Shown here one piece after another: positions 49,593 to 61,486 of a DNA stretch of 64,000 bases. The notes below the pieces were generated by a model. The model saw nothing but the letters and a program-made list of their open reading frames with translations. It did not search any database and was not told the DNA's origin. Within the stretch, counting starts at the first letter, position 1. Each line of letters opens with the position of its first letter. Both the position numbers and the translations under genes were made by a program. Origin of the DNA: Echinococcus granulosus (taxonomy: Eukaryota > Platyhelminthes > Cestoda > Cyclophyllidea > Taeniidae); contig NW_020170522.1 of NCBI RefSeq assembly GCF_000524195.1, positions 83,495-147,494 on the forward strand. Reading direction: 5' to 3'.

Positions 49593-50700
49593 TGCGGCGG
49601 AATACTTTGATTATTTGTCTGACTCTTTGGTTCGGTTTTGTGGGTATCGAAGGCTAGGCCTCTGTACTCCCACCCGGCGGCCTAACCTTTGGGTTTTGCT
49701 GTCAAGGCACCTACCCTTCTGCAGATCGGCAGGACATATTCTGCCCTAGTATTACTGCATCTTTCCTCTTCAAGAAAAACTCTGGGCGCTACATTGTTGG
49801 CAACGGAAAGCAACCCTTTCTTAACGGACTTTTACCCTGATTTCCATTACTAAATGCTAAGCATTAACGTGATGGAAGAAGAGTATTTGCTACAGATGAG
49901 AGAGTCTGTAACAATTCCTAATAAAAGGGTTGAAAATGCTTTCTACCTTTGGCAGCTGCTCTACTTCTGGGTTCTGCAGGAATAGTATTAAGAATTGAAG
50001 CGGCAGTAGTCGGGATCTATCTGGAAAAGTTCGTTGCGGAACTTTCCATGGTACCCGTATGGAAATGCCAGTGAAGCGAACACGCGATACCTCCTCCATC
50101 TCCCTACAAGCTGGATAGATCACAGATACACATGTCAGGGCAGCAATGAAGCACAAACAAAGTAGGAAGGAGGTACTGATGCAAAACTTTACCCCACGAA
50201 ACTAGTTTAAATTATGGCATTCATTAAAAGACTCTACTTTCATACCAGAGATCTTGAGACTAGCGATAGACATACGAGATGATCTTCACATTCCTCTTTC
50301 GCGCAAAACAATTCCAAAATAGGCCGAAACTCCAGATTTGGTGGAATCGTCAAAGTGGATAATTAACATTACAGTCAGTTATCCTCTCATTTGCACGCAA
50401 ATTCCACGGATGATGCAGTTGGTTCTCAAATCGGGGTTTACCATCTATCAAAGACTACCTTATGATGGCCAACACGGGAAATTGACCAAGGCGAGCGCCG
50501 AGAATGACGGCCAAATGAAGAGGTGGACTCCGCAATGCTTTGATAGTTTTTTTAAATCTTCGCTTTGATTTCAAGGGCACCTAAACCTAAACTTTTGTGC
50601 TTCCGGTTAGCGGTATGGCTTTTAGGCCATGCCCGAAAACCCCTCAGTTCACCTGGACGTCAGCAATGCATTTTCTACCGTATTACTACGACGTCTTACA
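49593..50700 (+). mobile_element. TRIM copy C, degraded
   Basis: The left LTR is about 49593-49794, ending GGGCGCTACA and followed by TTGTTGGCAACGG, an eroded primer site. The interior (49,795-50,527) shares with copy A the order AGTATTTGCTACAGATGAG, AAAGGGTTGA, GGTTCTGCAGGAA and GAAGCGGCAGTAG. The right LTR is about 50528-50700; its core is TATGGCTTTTAGGCCATGCC and it ends CTTACA. It follows a purine stretch, GAAGAGGTGGA. The left border is approximate. Confidence 0.65.
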
Positions 50701-51754
50701 ACTTCAGAGAAGATTAGGTTTGTTACAAGTCTACACATTTCTTAAAAGCGAGAATTTAGATTTATAAATGTGATGCACTGAAAAATTATTCCAAGCTAAG
50801 GAGTAAATTGCCGTTTTTCTAATAAAATATTTTTCCAATTTATGATCATAGTGGGACAAAGGAAGAGAAGCCATTTAAAGTAACTCTTGTAACATCCTAA
50901 TAAAAAAGCTATTTAGTTATTCGGTGGGAAAGGGTTATGCAAGTAAGAAAATTAATTGACATCTGTTTAATACATTTCAGGTATCTGCCCGAATCCATCC
51001 AACGGAGTAGCAAGTCAAATCTTTCAGCGTTTTGATTCAATGGAGGCAACTCGACATTTGAGAAAGTAAAATAATATGGAGGGGACGATTTCCTTGGTTG
51101 AATAGTTCCGTCAATGGAAGTGAGGTACCAAACCTCAGGACTTAACAGAATATGGCCATTTTAAATAATCTGTGGTTGAGATTCAAGGTAAAGGAGTACA
51201 TTGGCAACGGCGTAGCAACTGAAATGAACACTGTCAACACTGTCAATGCTTCCTTTAGAAATGATTATCCATCTGTCTACCTATCTATTGACGTTTGTAA
51301 GTAGTATGGGGATTTTAGTTAAACCTAAATCGCCAGTAAGGGTGCAAAGTAGGTGAAACACGGCAATTCAAACTACCAAGTTAGTAGTAACAGTTTTCCA
51401 TTAGCACTTTGCTTCACTTCAAATCTAAACCTGCCTCCAAGTTTACATCATAAAACGAGTTATGAAGGAAGAGGCGGATTCACTGCCCTTACATATTCGG
51501 TGTTAAAATAAGCATTCCATGGTTTTCTGCACTCCGCAAAAAAATTCCTCGCGTCAAATGGACGGAAGGGCTGAAAAAAGGTATACAAGACTTCAAGCAC
51601 CATTAACGTTTATGGGAAGGGTTAGATTGTCCGATATTTCAATACAAACAAATCATTTTAGGAGCCACAATTTCTCATCACTGTTGACTGATGCATTGTA
51701 TTTGATGAATAGCTGATACCTCGGATTCACGAGTGTTGTAACCATACCTTAATA

Positions 51755-52722
51755 CTATAGCAAATTAGTTTCCTGTTTTGCTGTCATTTTTCTTCAGCAT
51801 ATGCGGGGTCCCTAGTATTACCAATGTACAAAGAGGCTGAGGGACTACTAGCATGGCCCAGAGGCTGTTATGTCCAGCGGAGGTACAAGGGCCTAGACTT
51901 AGGCGTTCTTGTAACTAAAGAGAAGTGTTAAACAAATAATTAAAGTATTACCTTGTCCTCTCTCCTACGAGTCACACTTCTGGTGCCCCCTTTGGACAGG
52001 CTTTCGCGCCAGCCATCGAATTTGCATTCAAATGAGATATTTGTCTGCAAAGTCACTGATCCCTCTTGGCAAATCCACTGGATCTAAAATTGTCTCCTAT
52101 TTGGTAACAGTATTGGAGAAGAGAGAATGTGCTGACCACACATTCACGTCACTAGTCTCAGAAAAGCTAGATAAAAGTAAGGTAATTCAATAAAGGACGG
52201 GTCTAAAATAGTTTTGTGGGGATACTGTTGCCCGTCAACCTTCCTTGACACATTGTTCTCACTTCAGTACGGCTCAGCTATATCTATATGGCTTCTATCC
52301 AGGTAGTAGAGAGGTAGAGAAGGCATCTTGTGATCACTCATTCAACACCTTCATAGAGGTGCCGCAGACAGCTTAGTACCGAACTCTTCCAGATGGTTCA
52401 CAGCTAAAGCAGCTTTAGATTTTAATAGCGTTCCTGCAGAACACGTGACTGGGGTAGTTGCCGATGGTGGACGTCATTTTCAGCCCTTCTTTTGGAGGTC
52501 GTCACTGATTCTGCCATCCATAGCAAAAATGGAAATCAGTGTAGCTGTCCTTTAGGATCGGGTTCGGTTCACGCTCCCATTTTTGTAGTGCTTTGAGTCT
52601 TTCCAACGTACAGATGAGCTGGAAGGCTACCGGCATGGCAAGGAGGTCGAGTGGAAGTACAATAGCGGAGACTTGAGTGTCCACATTATCAAAATGCTAA
52701 ACTAAACACTTTAAGGATTGCA
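51755..52722 (-). mobile_element. TRIM copy D, reverse orientation, degraded
   Basis: The left LTR, about 51755-51951, contains ACTACTAGCATGGCCCAGAGG and is followed by TTGTCCTCTCTCC (complement of a polypurine tract). The right LTR, about 52584-52722, starts TGTAGTGCTTTGAGTC and is shortened. The interior shares GCCATCGAATTT and the CTGGGGTAGTTGCCGATGG region with copies B and E. The outer left border is approximate. Confidence 0.65.
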
Positions 52723-52891
52723 AACCCGACTCCATCTCCACCATTGCTTCATTTATAATATTCATCAGATACGGTAAAATTAAGCTTAAATAATAGCCAT
52801 TTGTTGGCAAACTCAAGCAGTATGGGTTCCTATCAAAAAGACCTAGAAGACCAGGGTTAAGCGAAGTGGAAAAAGGGGAATTGAAAGGGAA

Positions 52892-53520
52892 TTGAGAGTT
52901 AGGAAAATCATTTTGCAATTTACAACAAGATGTTGTACATTGACGCGGATGTTAGTAGGATTACTTAAATTTACCTACACCATGACTTCCTTTCGCGTTC
53001 ACCGAGCAGCCAATTCACCTTTGCTTTCGGAATTGGATAGAGAGGGAAATCGACAAGTCCAATTTCTGCAGAACATTCGTTTAAAGGTCATGAAAACGGT
53101 AACGTAGCAGGCAGGAAGCTTCACTATCCTCCCATCATTGAATAACACTTTACTTTTGAATGCTTCAGTTCTGTTTACGATACTACATATTTCGTCAAGA
53201 ATTTTCAGAAGAATATCCAAAAAATGTCACAGAAAATCAACAGAGTTTTTCATTTTTGCATAATGTGTAAATACCACAGTAGCCGGCTTTTAAGAGATCA
53301 CTTTACCCTATCTTACTCGGCAGTCCATGGCCGTCATTATGCTCTTGGAGTGTGGAACATCATCCATTGTTCCGCCCTAGGGAATTCAGGGAAATTAATC
53401 CCTTACTCAAGCCTTAATGAGAGGAACTCTACTTGGACATAGAAATCGGGATGAGGAGAAGAGTGTGTATGTGTGGATGCCGCTTCCTAAATTAAGGATA
53501 ATCAAAGAAGGTCGATGACA
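52892..53520. other. Unassigned sequence
   Basis: Short open frames on both strands near 52.9-53.4 kb; none has a motif or a convincing splice border. Confidence 0.4.
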
Positions 53521-53615
53521 AGAGGAGGAGGAGGGGAGGGGGAGGGGGAGGGGGGAAGGAGGAGGAGGATGAGGAGGAGGAGGAGGAGGAGGAGGAGGAA
53601 GAAGAAGAAGAAGAA
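53521..53615 (+). repeat. 95-bp polypurine tract (GGA/GAA repeats)
   Basis: Almost pure purine on the + strand, with one T at 53570. It runs from GGA-rich with G5-G6 runs to GAA-rich at the right end. It could adopt triplex or G-quadruplex structure. No gene is attached. Confidence 0.92.
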
Positions 53616-56573
53616 CAAAACTATGCAAAGAGGATGATCCATGTAGTTGAATTTTAGCAGGCTAGGCTGCAAAATTCCCACTCCTCTCCACTCTTTAACT
53701 TCGGTCGGGACAGTAGACTGCCCAATCGAATACGTGAAAGACGTGTGCTTGGATCACTCAGATTAGGTAAAGTCACGATTTTAATTATTCAAGTATATTA
53801 TTGAAATGAGCCCTAATACCTTAGTTCATCACATTATGGGCAAACAGTCACAGTAGATGGAAGACGAGACAAACACAAGTAGATGAGGCAATCGAACCGG
53901 CAGAGTAAAATCAGATCTGAGAAATCGGCTGCCTACAAAATCGGCCCAAATTGTCCATGTCCTGGAGAAGCTGGAATCTGCCCAAAAACTGGATCTCTAG
54001 CCATTGCCTCATCCACTTTCCGGTCACTACAAACTTGTTTCTTCCCATCCCGCCTAACACTAGTGGTTGTTCCAATCTTAAAAGCCCTGGTTAAGCACTT
54101 TTGCTTCTGGGGCTGAGGTGGGAGTTGAATTGTGCTTTTAGATTACTGAAGTGAATTTGGTATGTGAATCCTTAGGCAGAGATAGACTGAAGTATCATAG
54201 CTGCAATACTGTTGGTTGCAGGTATTCTACTATCTTATGAACTATCTAATACCATAAGAAAAGTGTTTTGCTACACAACCTAACTATTTCACAAGCGTTT
54301 TGTGGCTAAACATATCACTTAACAAGTCCGATCTTTAGCACAGTTACAAACCAACATCTGACCCTAATTTTCCACTTGTTCAGTCTTTTGTGCTATCATT
54401 TGATCCTTCAAATTGAGCTAATACTGCTTGCAAGATGGGCGCAGCGATGGCCATGACGCTATCTGTTTACGGAGTGGACGCGAGGCAAACCAGATTTCAG
54501 ACAAGCCTCATTGTGTAATAAGTTGGCCGGGAACCGATCCAGACGCCATTTCCCATCTTCATATCCATTTCCTAGAGCAAATTCACGCAATACTTGCACA
54601 ATATTGCCATTTCGGCTGGTAAAGCAACAATGTTCAGACAATTTGGTTCAGAGTAAGCCTTGTGATCAGTTTTTTAAACTTGATTGCAATAAACTTTGCT
54701 TCGTAATAGCGCTAACACAGGCTATAGAAGCTAGGGGTTAAGGGGACTGGCATTATGGTGAATGTGCGTACTTTCTTACAATCCTCACAGGCATGTGCGT
54801 TCTCCAGACTAGTGTCGATGCGGCTATTCACAATGACAAACTACTTATCTGAATGGTTTTGGTAAAAACTGGGCTTCTGATACTTCTACTTGGAGTAAAA
54901 CGTCTTAACGAAAATTCTAACACCCATCGTCACTAGATTCTTAGGTTTCATTTAAAAGAAAAAACTCATTAATCGAACACAACCTTTACTGCCTAATTGC
55001 CAAGCAGATGAGTTGGAGAAGGTCTGAGGAAACAATTTATCAGAGGTACTCTCAATCTTTATCCCACCTTCCGTTAATCTAGGCAGCAGTAGGGATTTAG
55101 TTTGCATTTAATTTGATTTACTCGTAGAATACTGTTGCAGCTTCGGGTAGATTTGCAGGACAGACCATATTGTTCTTTAGAAGGAATTTGCAATATTCAC
55201 GTTGTCACGCAAACTTCAAAGATCACTTTTTCTTTATGACGAAGCCGACACTGAAAATTAACGTAGATAATATGGTGGAACCTCATCAGACTTAAGCGAA
55301 AAATCTCCTCGGTACCTTGATAGCCTCCTGTAACAGCCTCAGCGTTACTCTCTCCCACCTCTATCTTCACCCCCATGGAGGGAATAGAGTGGTTAGATGA
55401 GGAAATCTCTTGTTGAGTAGGTGATACGAAAGTGTACAGGTGTTTGGAGTTATACAGGTTTGGGGTTCGTTTCCACCTCGTATGTACTGTCCGCTTCTCA
55501 CCTGAAAGGTGCATTTAAACAAACGCGCATTACACCACCGCTAGGGTTTAGTTAGACTCGGCTTGACTTATTCGCCATTCACAGAAATATCCCGATCGCA
55601 TTAAACTCGACATTCCACGTGAAATGTAATTGGCGTTTCACAGTTATTACAGTGTTAATAAGTATCCTTAATGAATGGCCGTACAATTATATATTTGCCT
55701 CAACGATTTAAAACTGGTGATAAAGAACCGACTACACGTCAGTTATCAATTTCCGTATTCAATTCCCAAACTGCTGGCAGTTGAGTAGCTATATCAGTGC
55801 AGAAGGCAGCGAATTCCCTTTTTTTTATTCCATGTTCTTGCAGACCAAAAATTCTTGCTAGCAAACTTCTTCAGGATTCTCAAATATCCTTACAAAAGCA
55901 GAAAACAATTTCGGCTTTTTTACATATTTCATTTCTACGTTCTTACTTCTGTTCTGAATAAAGAGAATTGATATTAGAAATGGCTGCAGTGTGAGAAGAT
56001 GGCGCTTTAAAATCGTCCGGTTGATTGAGAACTTTTGTGTTCCTCAACTGGTAATCACTGACACAATTATTTATAAAACTGAGTAGATTGGAGTAGGCGA
56101 GTTCACTTGTGTAGGTAGATTATACGACTTTAAAATTTATACCTAGTGTTCCAAATTTCCGTAAGATCGTTATACTTTCCTTTTTCAAATGAAAGTCGCA
56201 ATTCTGTAGTGAATCGTGACATGCGACAATGCTAACCAAACCTACATTTAATGAAGATTTAGAAAATACTTCGATTGAAGTTATCTTCCCCATAGGAAAT
56301 GAGGCTCTTTTGCATAAGGGATATTCAATTTAATTTAGTGGTTTGATAAAGCCTATAAGTCCTTCAAATCGCCATCGGAAATGGTTTAAGTTTAAGGTAA
56401 AGGTAAAGCCGAGTCTTTTTCCAGCTAATTATAAGTACTCAGCGTAAAATAAATTATCGACAAGTCAATGCTAACACAATGATAAGGGCAGTTCCCTAGA
56501 AAAAACATTTCAGGCAAGCATTTTTGGTTGCCAGCTGTCATTTTTAAGCAGCTTAAGCACATTTATGAATAGC
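53616..56573. other. Gene-poor stretch with one possible exon
   Basis: Nothing recognisable apart from the possible - strand exon at 55325-55495, listed separately. Confidence 0.45.
55325..55495 (-). CDS. Possible isolated exon, unrecognised
   Basis: Bounded by a TTTCAG acceptor and a GTACCG donor on the - strand, with an open frame encoding GEKRTVHTRWKRTPNLYNSK and later MGVKIEVGESNAEAVTGGYQ. The residue makeup looks protein-like, but no neighbouring exon joins to it. It may be chance. Confidence 0.2.
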
Positions 56574-56750
56574 TGCATCACCCTTAGCCTTCTCTGAAGT
56601 AGGAGAAAGTCATAGAAATAAGGCAAAAGATATATTGCTGACGCACAAGGGAGGGGAAGTTATCGACATGGTCAGCGAGAGGAAATACAATGGTCGCGAT
56701 TCAAGGGCCTAAGTAACCAAAGCGCCAACTTTAACAAACAATGTAATGCA
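56574..56750 (-). mobile_element. Solo LTR of the TRIM family
   Basis: On the + strand it starts TGCATCACCCTTAGCC and ends ACAATGTAATGCA. The core ATGGTCAGCGAGAGGAAATA and CAAGGGCCTAAGTAACCAAA match the LTRs of copies B and E. No interior is present. Confidence 0.65.
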
Positions 56751-58099
56751 TAACAAGTGTTTGTTGCTGTCACAATTGAGCCCATAAACAATTATGTGTC
56801 CACGAATCTAAAGTAGTCTTTTTGATAAGGCACCTTGTCCATACAATGAAGCTGTCGCGCAACTCTTCTAGACTCTTCTTCTTCTGCTTCAATCACCTGC
56901 TTTTCGTGGATTTCAAAGCAAATTCATGAGTGGAAGGGAAAGCATTCAGACCTCTGATAAGTGGTGGATGAAGGAGAATGAACCACCCTCCTTCTCAATG
57001 AAGGTAATTCACAGTGTCCTCCACATGAATGAAATTTAGAGTTACAGTATTTCCTTTATCGTCATTTCATTCATTTCAAAAGGTAAATGTGACCACACAA
57101 TTCGTGTAAGGCAAACACTCTCTCAGGCAATCACTCTGGCTTACAACGTCTCCCTAGCAGTTGAAGCCTAAGTTTGTTACAAGGATGAGAGGGGAGGCAC
57201 CATCACAACTCCTTTCTTATGGGGACCGTTAAAGCTGCGTGTGGTTTCCAACGTCGAGTGAGATTATATAGTCTCTCCTTTAAAATTTGGCTCATATGTA
57301 TAACGGATACTGTCGGTAATTCCTTTCCTGGCAGATGATACCCCCAAAAGAGCCCTGAATCTTCCTCCAGATGGAAATCGCTGAATTCGATGCTGCAAAA
57401 AGGCTTTTAAATCTCCTCTTGATCACAAAAATTGTGATTTTAGATGCAAAATGAATATGCGTAAGTTTTACAAGTAGTTATTCAGTAAAATGTGTTTTTA
57501 CATCTTCTACAAAACGACCTTCCATGGACGATGAGTGACCAAAAAAGAACCTGTCTTTCTGTATTCACATAACATTCACTGCATCACCAAATGTCGGATT
57601 TTTAAAGGAAATATGAACTTGATCGTGAATATTTAATTTTTATACTTCCTCGGTTTAAGCAAAAAAATATTTTGGCCTAAAAACATTCAACCTGTTCCGA
57701 GCAAATAAGTGGAGATTTTGCTGAGTCCCGGAATTTTTTCTTTAAAACTAACTTCCCTAAATAAATTAAGATTGTGTAACATAACAACTCTTTAAAGAAA
57801 ATAATTTCGAGTAAATATTGCTATTGGTGTGTTTTCATTGGCATTTCGAACACACTCATTTCTGCATCTGGGATGCACGTAGTGTGGCACGGCAAAATCG
57901 GAGAAATTCAGTCTCCTCTTATTGGATTTTCAAAAAATGAAAAAAGACATCAAAGGTTCCGGTTCCGTTGGACAGTTATCAAACATCTATGAGGATTGGG
58001 CACTTTCTACTGTATTTGCCTAAAAGTAGCATCAAATAGCTGTTCTGCCACACAAAAATAGCACCTGGTGCCATTATTCTTCTAAAATCCCATCAAATT

Positions 58100-58265
58100 A
58101 GTGCATATTACCCGAAGTCCGCCAACGCGTGTTCAGAGCCACATAGCGGACCTGTGCGTATCCTCTGCTACATGAAGCGGCTGAGGGGTTGACATGATGT
58201 TGTCGAGGGTACAATTGCCTTGACCGGCAGTGATTCCTTTACTCTCTCATAACGCAAATGTTACA
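58100..58265 (-). mobile_element. Probable decayed solo LTR of the TRIM family
   Basis: GGCTGAGGGGTTGACATGATG, GGGTACAATTGCC and the end AACGCAAATGTTACA follow the order of the reverse-oriented LTR. The left border is unclear. Confidence 0.4.
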
Positions 58266-58898
58266 AAGTAAAATAAGCCAACTTTTAATCATATCATCCT
58301 AGCAATTCTGATGGTTTTAAAATATTAACTAAGACAATAAATATCAGACTCTTGAGTGTGCAAACACCTGCCAGCCTTGTTGTTTGAAGGGTTCTAGGTC
58401 AAATTTCTGGTCCACACTGAAGCAAACAAGTTAACGGGCTGTAGCTAGCATCATTACTATGCTCCGTGTATTGCAAAAATATCGTCCAAGATGAATGTAA
58501 CTGTCTTTTGCAAATGAAATTTTCACTTATCGTCGGGTGAACCCGGGATTACAAACGCAGCATGACTTAATAGAAAGATTTAATAGCTAGGCAGCAGCAG
58601 TCCTTGGTATCAGCCCTTCTTACATTAATCCAAAAATCGCTTTTTAATCAGTACTATTGCTCGTCCTTGTGTCCAGGGTGGAATTTTCTTCTATCACGCT
58701 TCTTAGCACTTCCAGAATGTCAATAAAATGAAGGACATAATTCGCCCTTGTGGGGCGTATCTGATTCATTTCTTCCCGCTCCCCTGGAAGTACAAATCAG
58801 GCCTCCACGTAAAACTACTTTACTGACAAATTTTCCCATGTTACGGAAAAAGCAAAACAGTTGTGTCAGCCAGGGTTGCTGTTCAGCTTATGACTACT

Positions 58899-59252
58899 TT
58901 ATTGGGGTAAAGTATAGCGTTGTGGTGTTTGAAGTCCTACCAAAATGGTGAAATTCAAGAAGAAAAGCTTATTATGACATTCATTAGGTCGAATGATCGA
59001 CCACTTTAATGATATTTCCGATTTTTGAGGTTCGAAAATGGTTACGGTCCTTATCGGTGGAAATGACATTCCCGACAAAGCTTCTCTGTTCACTCCGGCA
59101 CCAGCGATTGGCACAATCCACTGAATTCCCTTTGGTGCAACAAAATTCATAGCATCTTGAGTAATTCTTGTACTTTCAACTCTCTGACACTGAATGATCT
59201 GATTTTTGGTGATTATCAGAGATGATAATGAGATAAACACAAACACCGCCAT
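58899..59252 (-). CDS. Possible small secreted or membrane protein ORF (117 aa)
   Basis: Starts MAVFVFISLSSLIITKNQ, a plausible signal peptide or anchor, then IIQCQRVESTRITQDAMNF and GIQWIVPIAGAGVNREAL; ends before a TAA. There is an AG acceptor-like site (ATTTCAG) just upstream. Not recognised. The opposite strand is also open across its 5' part, so it may be chance. Confidence 0.25.
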   Translation of the reverse strand: MAVFVFISLSSLIITKNQIIQCQRVESTRITQDAMNFVAPKGIQWIVPIAGAGVNREALSGMSFPPIRTVTIFEPQKSEISLKWSIIRPNECHNKLFFLNFTILVGLQTPQRYTLPQ

Positions 59253-60101
59253 AGATATTGACACACTGACACTGAAATGGACTAATTGGCGGTTATTTAC
59301 AGGGATGTGGACACTGAGATGTGGGTGTCTCCAGCACCACAACGAAATGCATACGGGGTCCTCTATTTTCCCCTCCGTACTTCAAAGACCAATCACACTG
59401 TCGCCTCCTCTGCTGCTCCCAGCGCTGGTGGTGGCCCCACGAGATGCCGTGTTTGCGTTGGTGGTGTTCCTTCCTGTTTGTGTGTCCAAAAACTGCCTCC
59501 CTTGGTCAGTCTCACACACACGCACAAACTCAGCGTTTGTGATTGAGGCTGACTTTCTCCGTCAAGTCAGCGTAAAGTAGCATTTCAGGCTTGTGTCAAC
59601 AAGTTAAGTAATTTGCTAAGGAGGTGGAGAAAACCATTTCTCTATGTCTGGAAGGATGAAACTTACAAAAGTTGGACACTTTTAAGTCTAGTGTCAGAAA
59701 TTTACCGAAGTCTTTTACGCAAGTGTGTAACATTGGACGAATTAAAGGATTATATAGAGATTAGACAGTTTGTAAATTGTTTATTTTAGTGCCTTTTCTT
59801 CAATGTTTTAAATTTCGATTAGTAGAAGTTTCTAGGTTAATGAAACGCAGTCATTAATCAAACAGCAATAGTGTATGATCATCTTTTTTATCTAACCAGT
59901 AAACATTAAGGTGTTTGTGACATCAGTATTGTCGTTAAATTTGGAATACTTGCTAAACAGAACCCGCTTGAATTTCAAAAGAGAGAATTGATGGATGAAT
60001 GAGTTTGATGCTTTTCACTCCCGTTCTCACGTCAACGCTACTTTAGTATTTGTAAAGTCAAAAACATCCAAGATTATCCATTAATAATAGAGCCATCTCA
60101 G

Positions 60102-60206
60102 AATACACGAAATGCTGTGGACTTACGAATACTGACTTTCACAACATCCTTAAACGACCTAAGGCATGGCAGTGTGCCCTATCCAGTTGATGACGACAGC
60201 TTCCAG
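60102..60206 (+). CDS. Possible isolated exon, unrecognised
   Basis: A TCTCAG acceptor, 35 open codons (NTRNAVDLRILTFTTSLNDL … SVPYPVDDDSFQ) and a CAG/GTGAAA donor. It reads like real coding sequence and keeps phase 0 at both ends. No partner exon was found; the frame also stays open past the donor to 60,386. Confidence 0.25.
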
Positions 60207-60474
60207 GTGAAACAAATCGCATATTTAATTCGGGGCAAATTGTTAAATGTTGGAGAAAATAAGAAATACGGTGGAATTGAAAACAGCACTTATTTGTATC
60301 ATCATGATGGGAGGATTACGGCGTATCCTTTCGGTCCCCTTTGTTCCTACGTTTTGAAAACAATGTATGATTTTAAAACTCTATAAGAACTGTTGTGTGC
60401 CACAACGATGGAATTCAAAAATTTGCCTATGAAAAGCCAAGTTAGCCACTATTGCAATGAGTATTTATGGTTTT

Positions 60475-61486
60475 GTGGATAAATCAGGACATTTTGAAGT
60501 TATTGTTCAACCATTTTGCCCAGTGCTGCATTAACGGGAGATAGATTTTTGCAGTATTGTAGAGCCCGGAGATCATGCCGGCTAGAGAAAGTACAATGGC
60601 TGAGCCTCAAGTGTCCGTAAAACCAAAACAAAGAGTTAAATAATGAAAGTATTGCATAAACCCTCCTCTCCTCTTGATTGTCTTCCCCCGCCCTCTCTTT
60701 GGTTAACCTCCCGCGCCGATCATCTCAACGTATTGAGTGCTTAAAGAAAAATAACCACAGAGTTGCCACCCCAGTCATCGAATTTGGCTGGGACTGGGAA
60801 GATACGCTGCTGCAGTGTCAGTGATCCCTCTTGGCAATTCAGTTGGATCTTGATTGTGAACTGCATTGAAGAATGGGGGAAACGTGTTGGTCATCTTGTA
60901 TGTGCACCGCTAGTCATAAGAACTTGGGTCTTAAAGAGGAATTATTTAGTAAGGAACGGATTTTAAAACAGCATCGTAGAGGTAAGGTTTTGCGTTTATT
61001 CCTCTTTGCTACCATGTTCTCACCATGGCATAGCCTAGCCATATTTATCTGGGTCCTGTCCAGCTAGTAGATAAGTGGAGAAGGTATCGTGTTTACAGTT
61101 AATTGCTCTTTATATACAGGTATCGTAGGCAGCTCCACAAGGAACTTTCCCAAATGGTTTACGACCATTATGACTTCAGTTGTTAATTGCATTCCAGCAG
61201 AACATGGCACTGGGATAGTTGCCGAAGGCGAGTGCTATTTTCAAACCCTCTGTTAGGAATCTTCTTAGATCCTCCCTTCTTTTGTTACGTTAAGGATTAA
61301 CATTCAGTTATAGTAATCAGAATGGTTGACCTTTAGGGTAGAATTTTGCTTCCAGCTGCCATTAAGTTGGTGACCAGAGTCTTCCTGATATACAGAAGGG
61401 CTGAGATGCAGTAGTACAGTGCCGAAGCCCTAAGTACCTATGAAACCAAAAAGAAGAGTTAAACGAACATTTAACTTATTGAAGCA
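60475..61486 (-). mobile_element. TRIM copy E, reverse orientation, degraded
   Basis: The left LTR, about 60475-60656, contains GATCATGCCGGCTAGAG and ends AGTATTGCA, followed by CCCTCCTCTCCTCTTG (complement of a polypurine tract). The right LTR is about 61367-61486. It is preceded by TTCCAGCTGCCA, an eroded primer site. The interior carries GTCATCGAATTTGGCTGGGA and ATAGTTGCCGAAGGCGAG, as in copies B and D. Confidence 0.65.

Noticed and set aside
59206..59580. A 124-codon + strand open frame
   Set aside because: Overlaps a competing - strand frame, has low-complexity CA-rich sequence at its right end and no recognisable motif.
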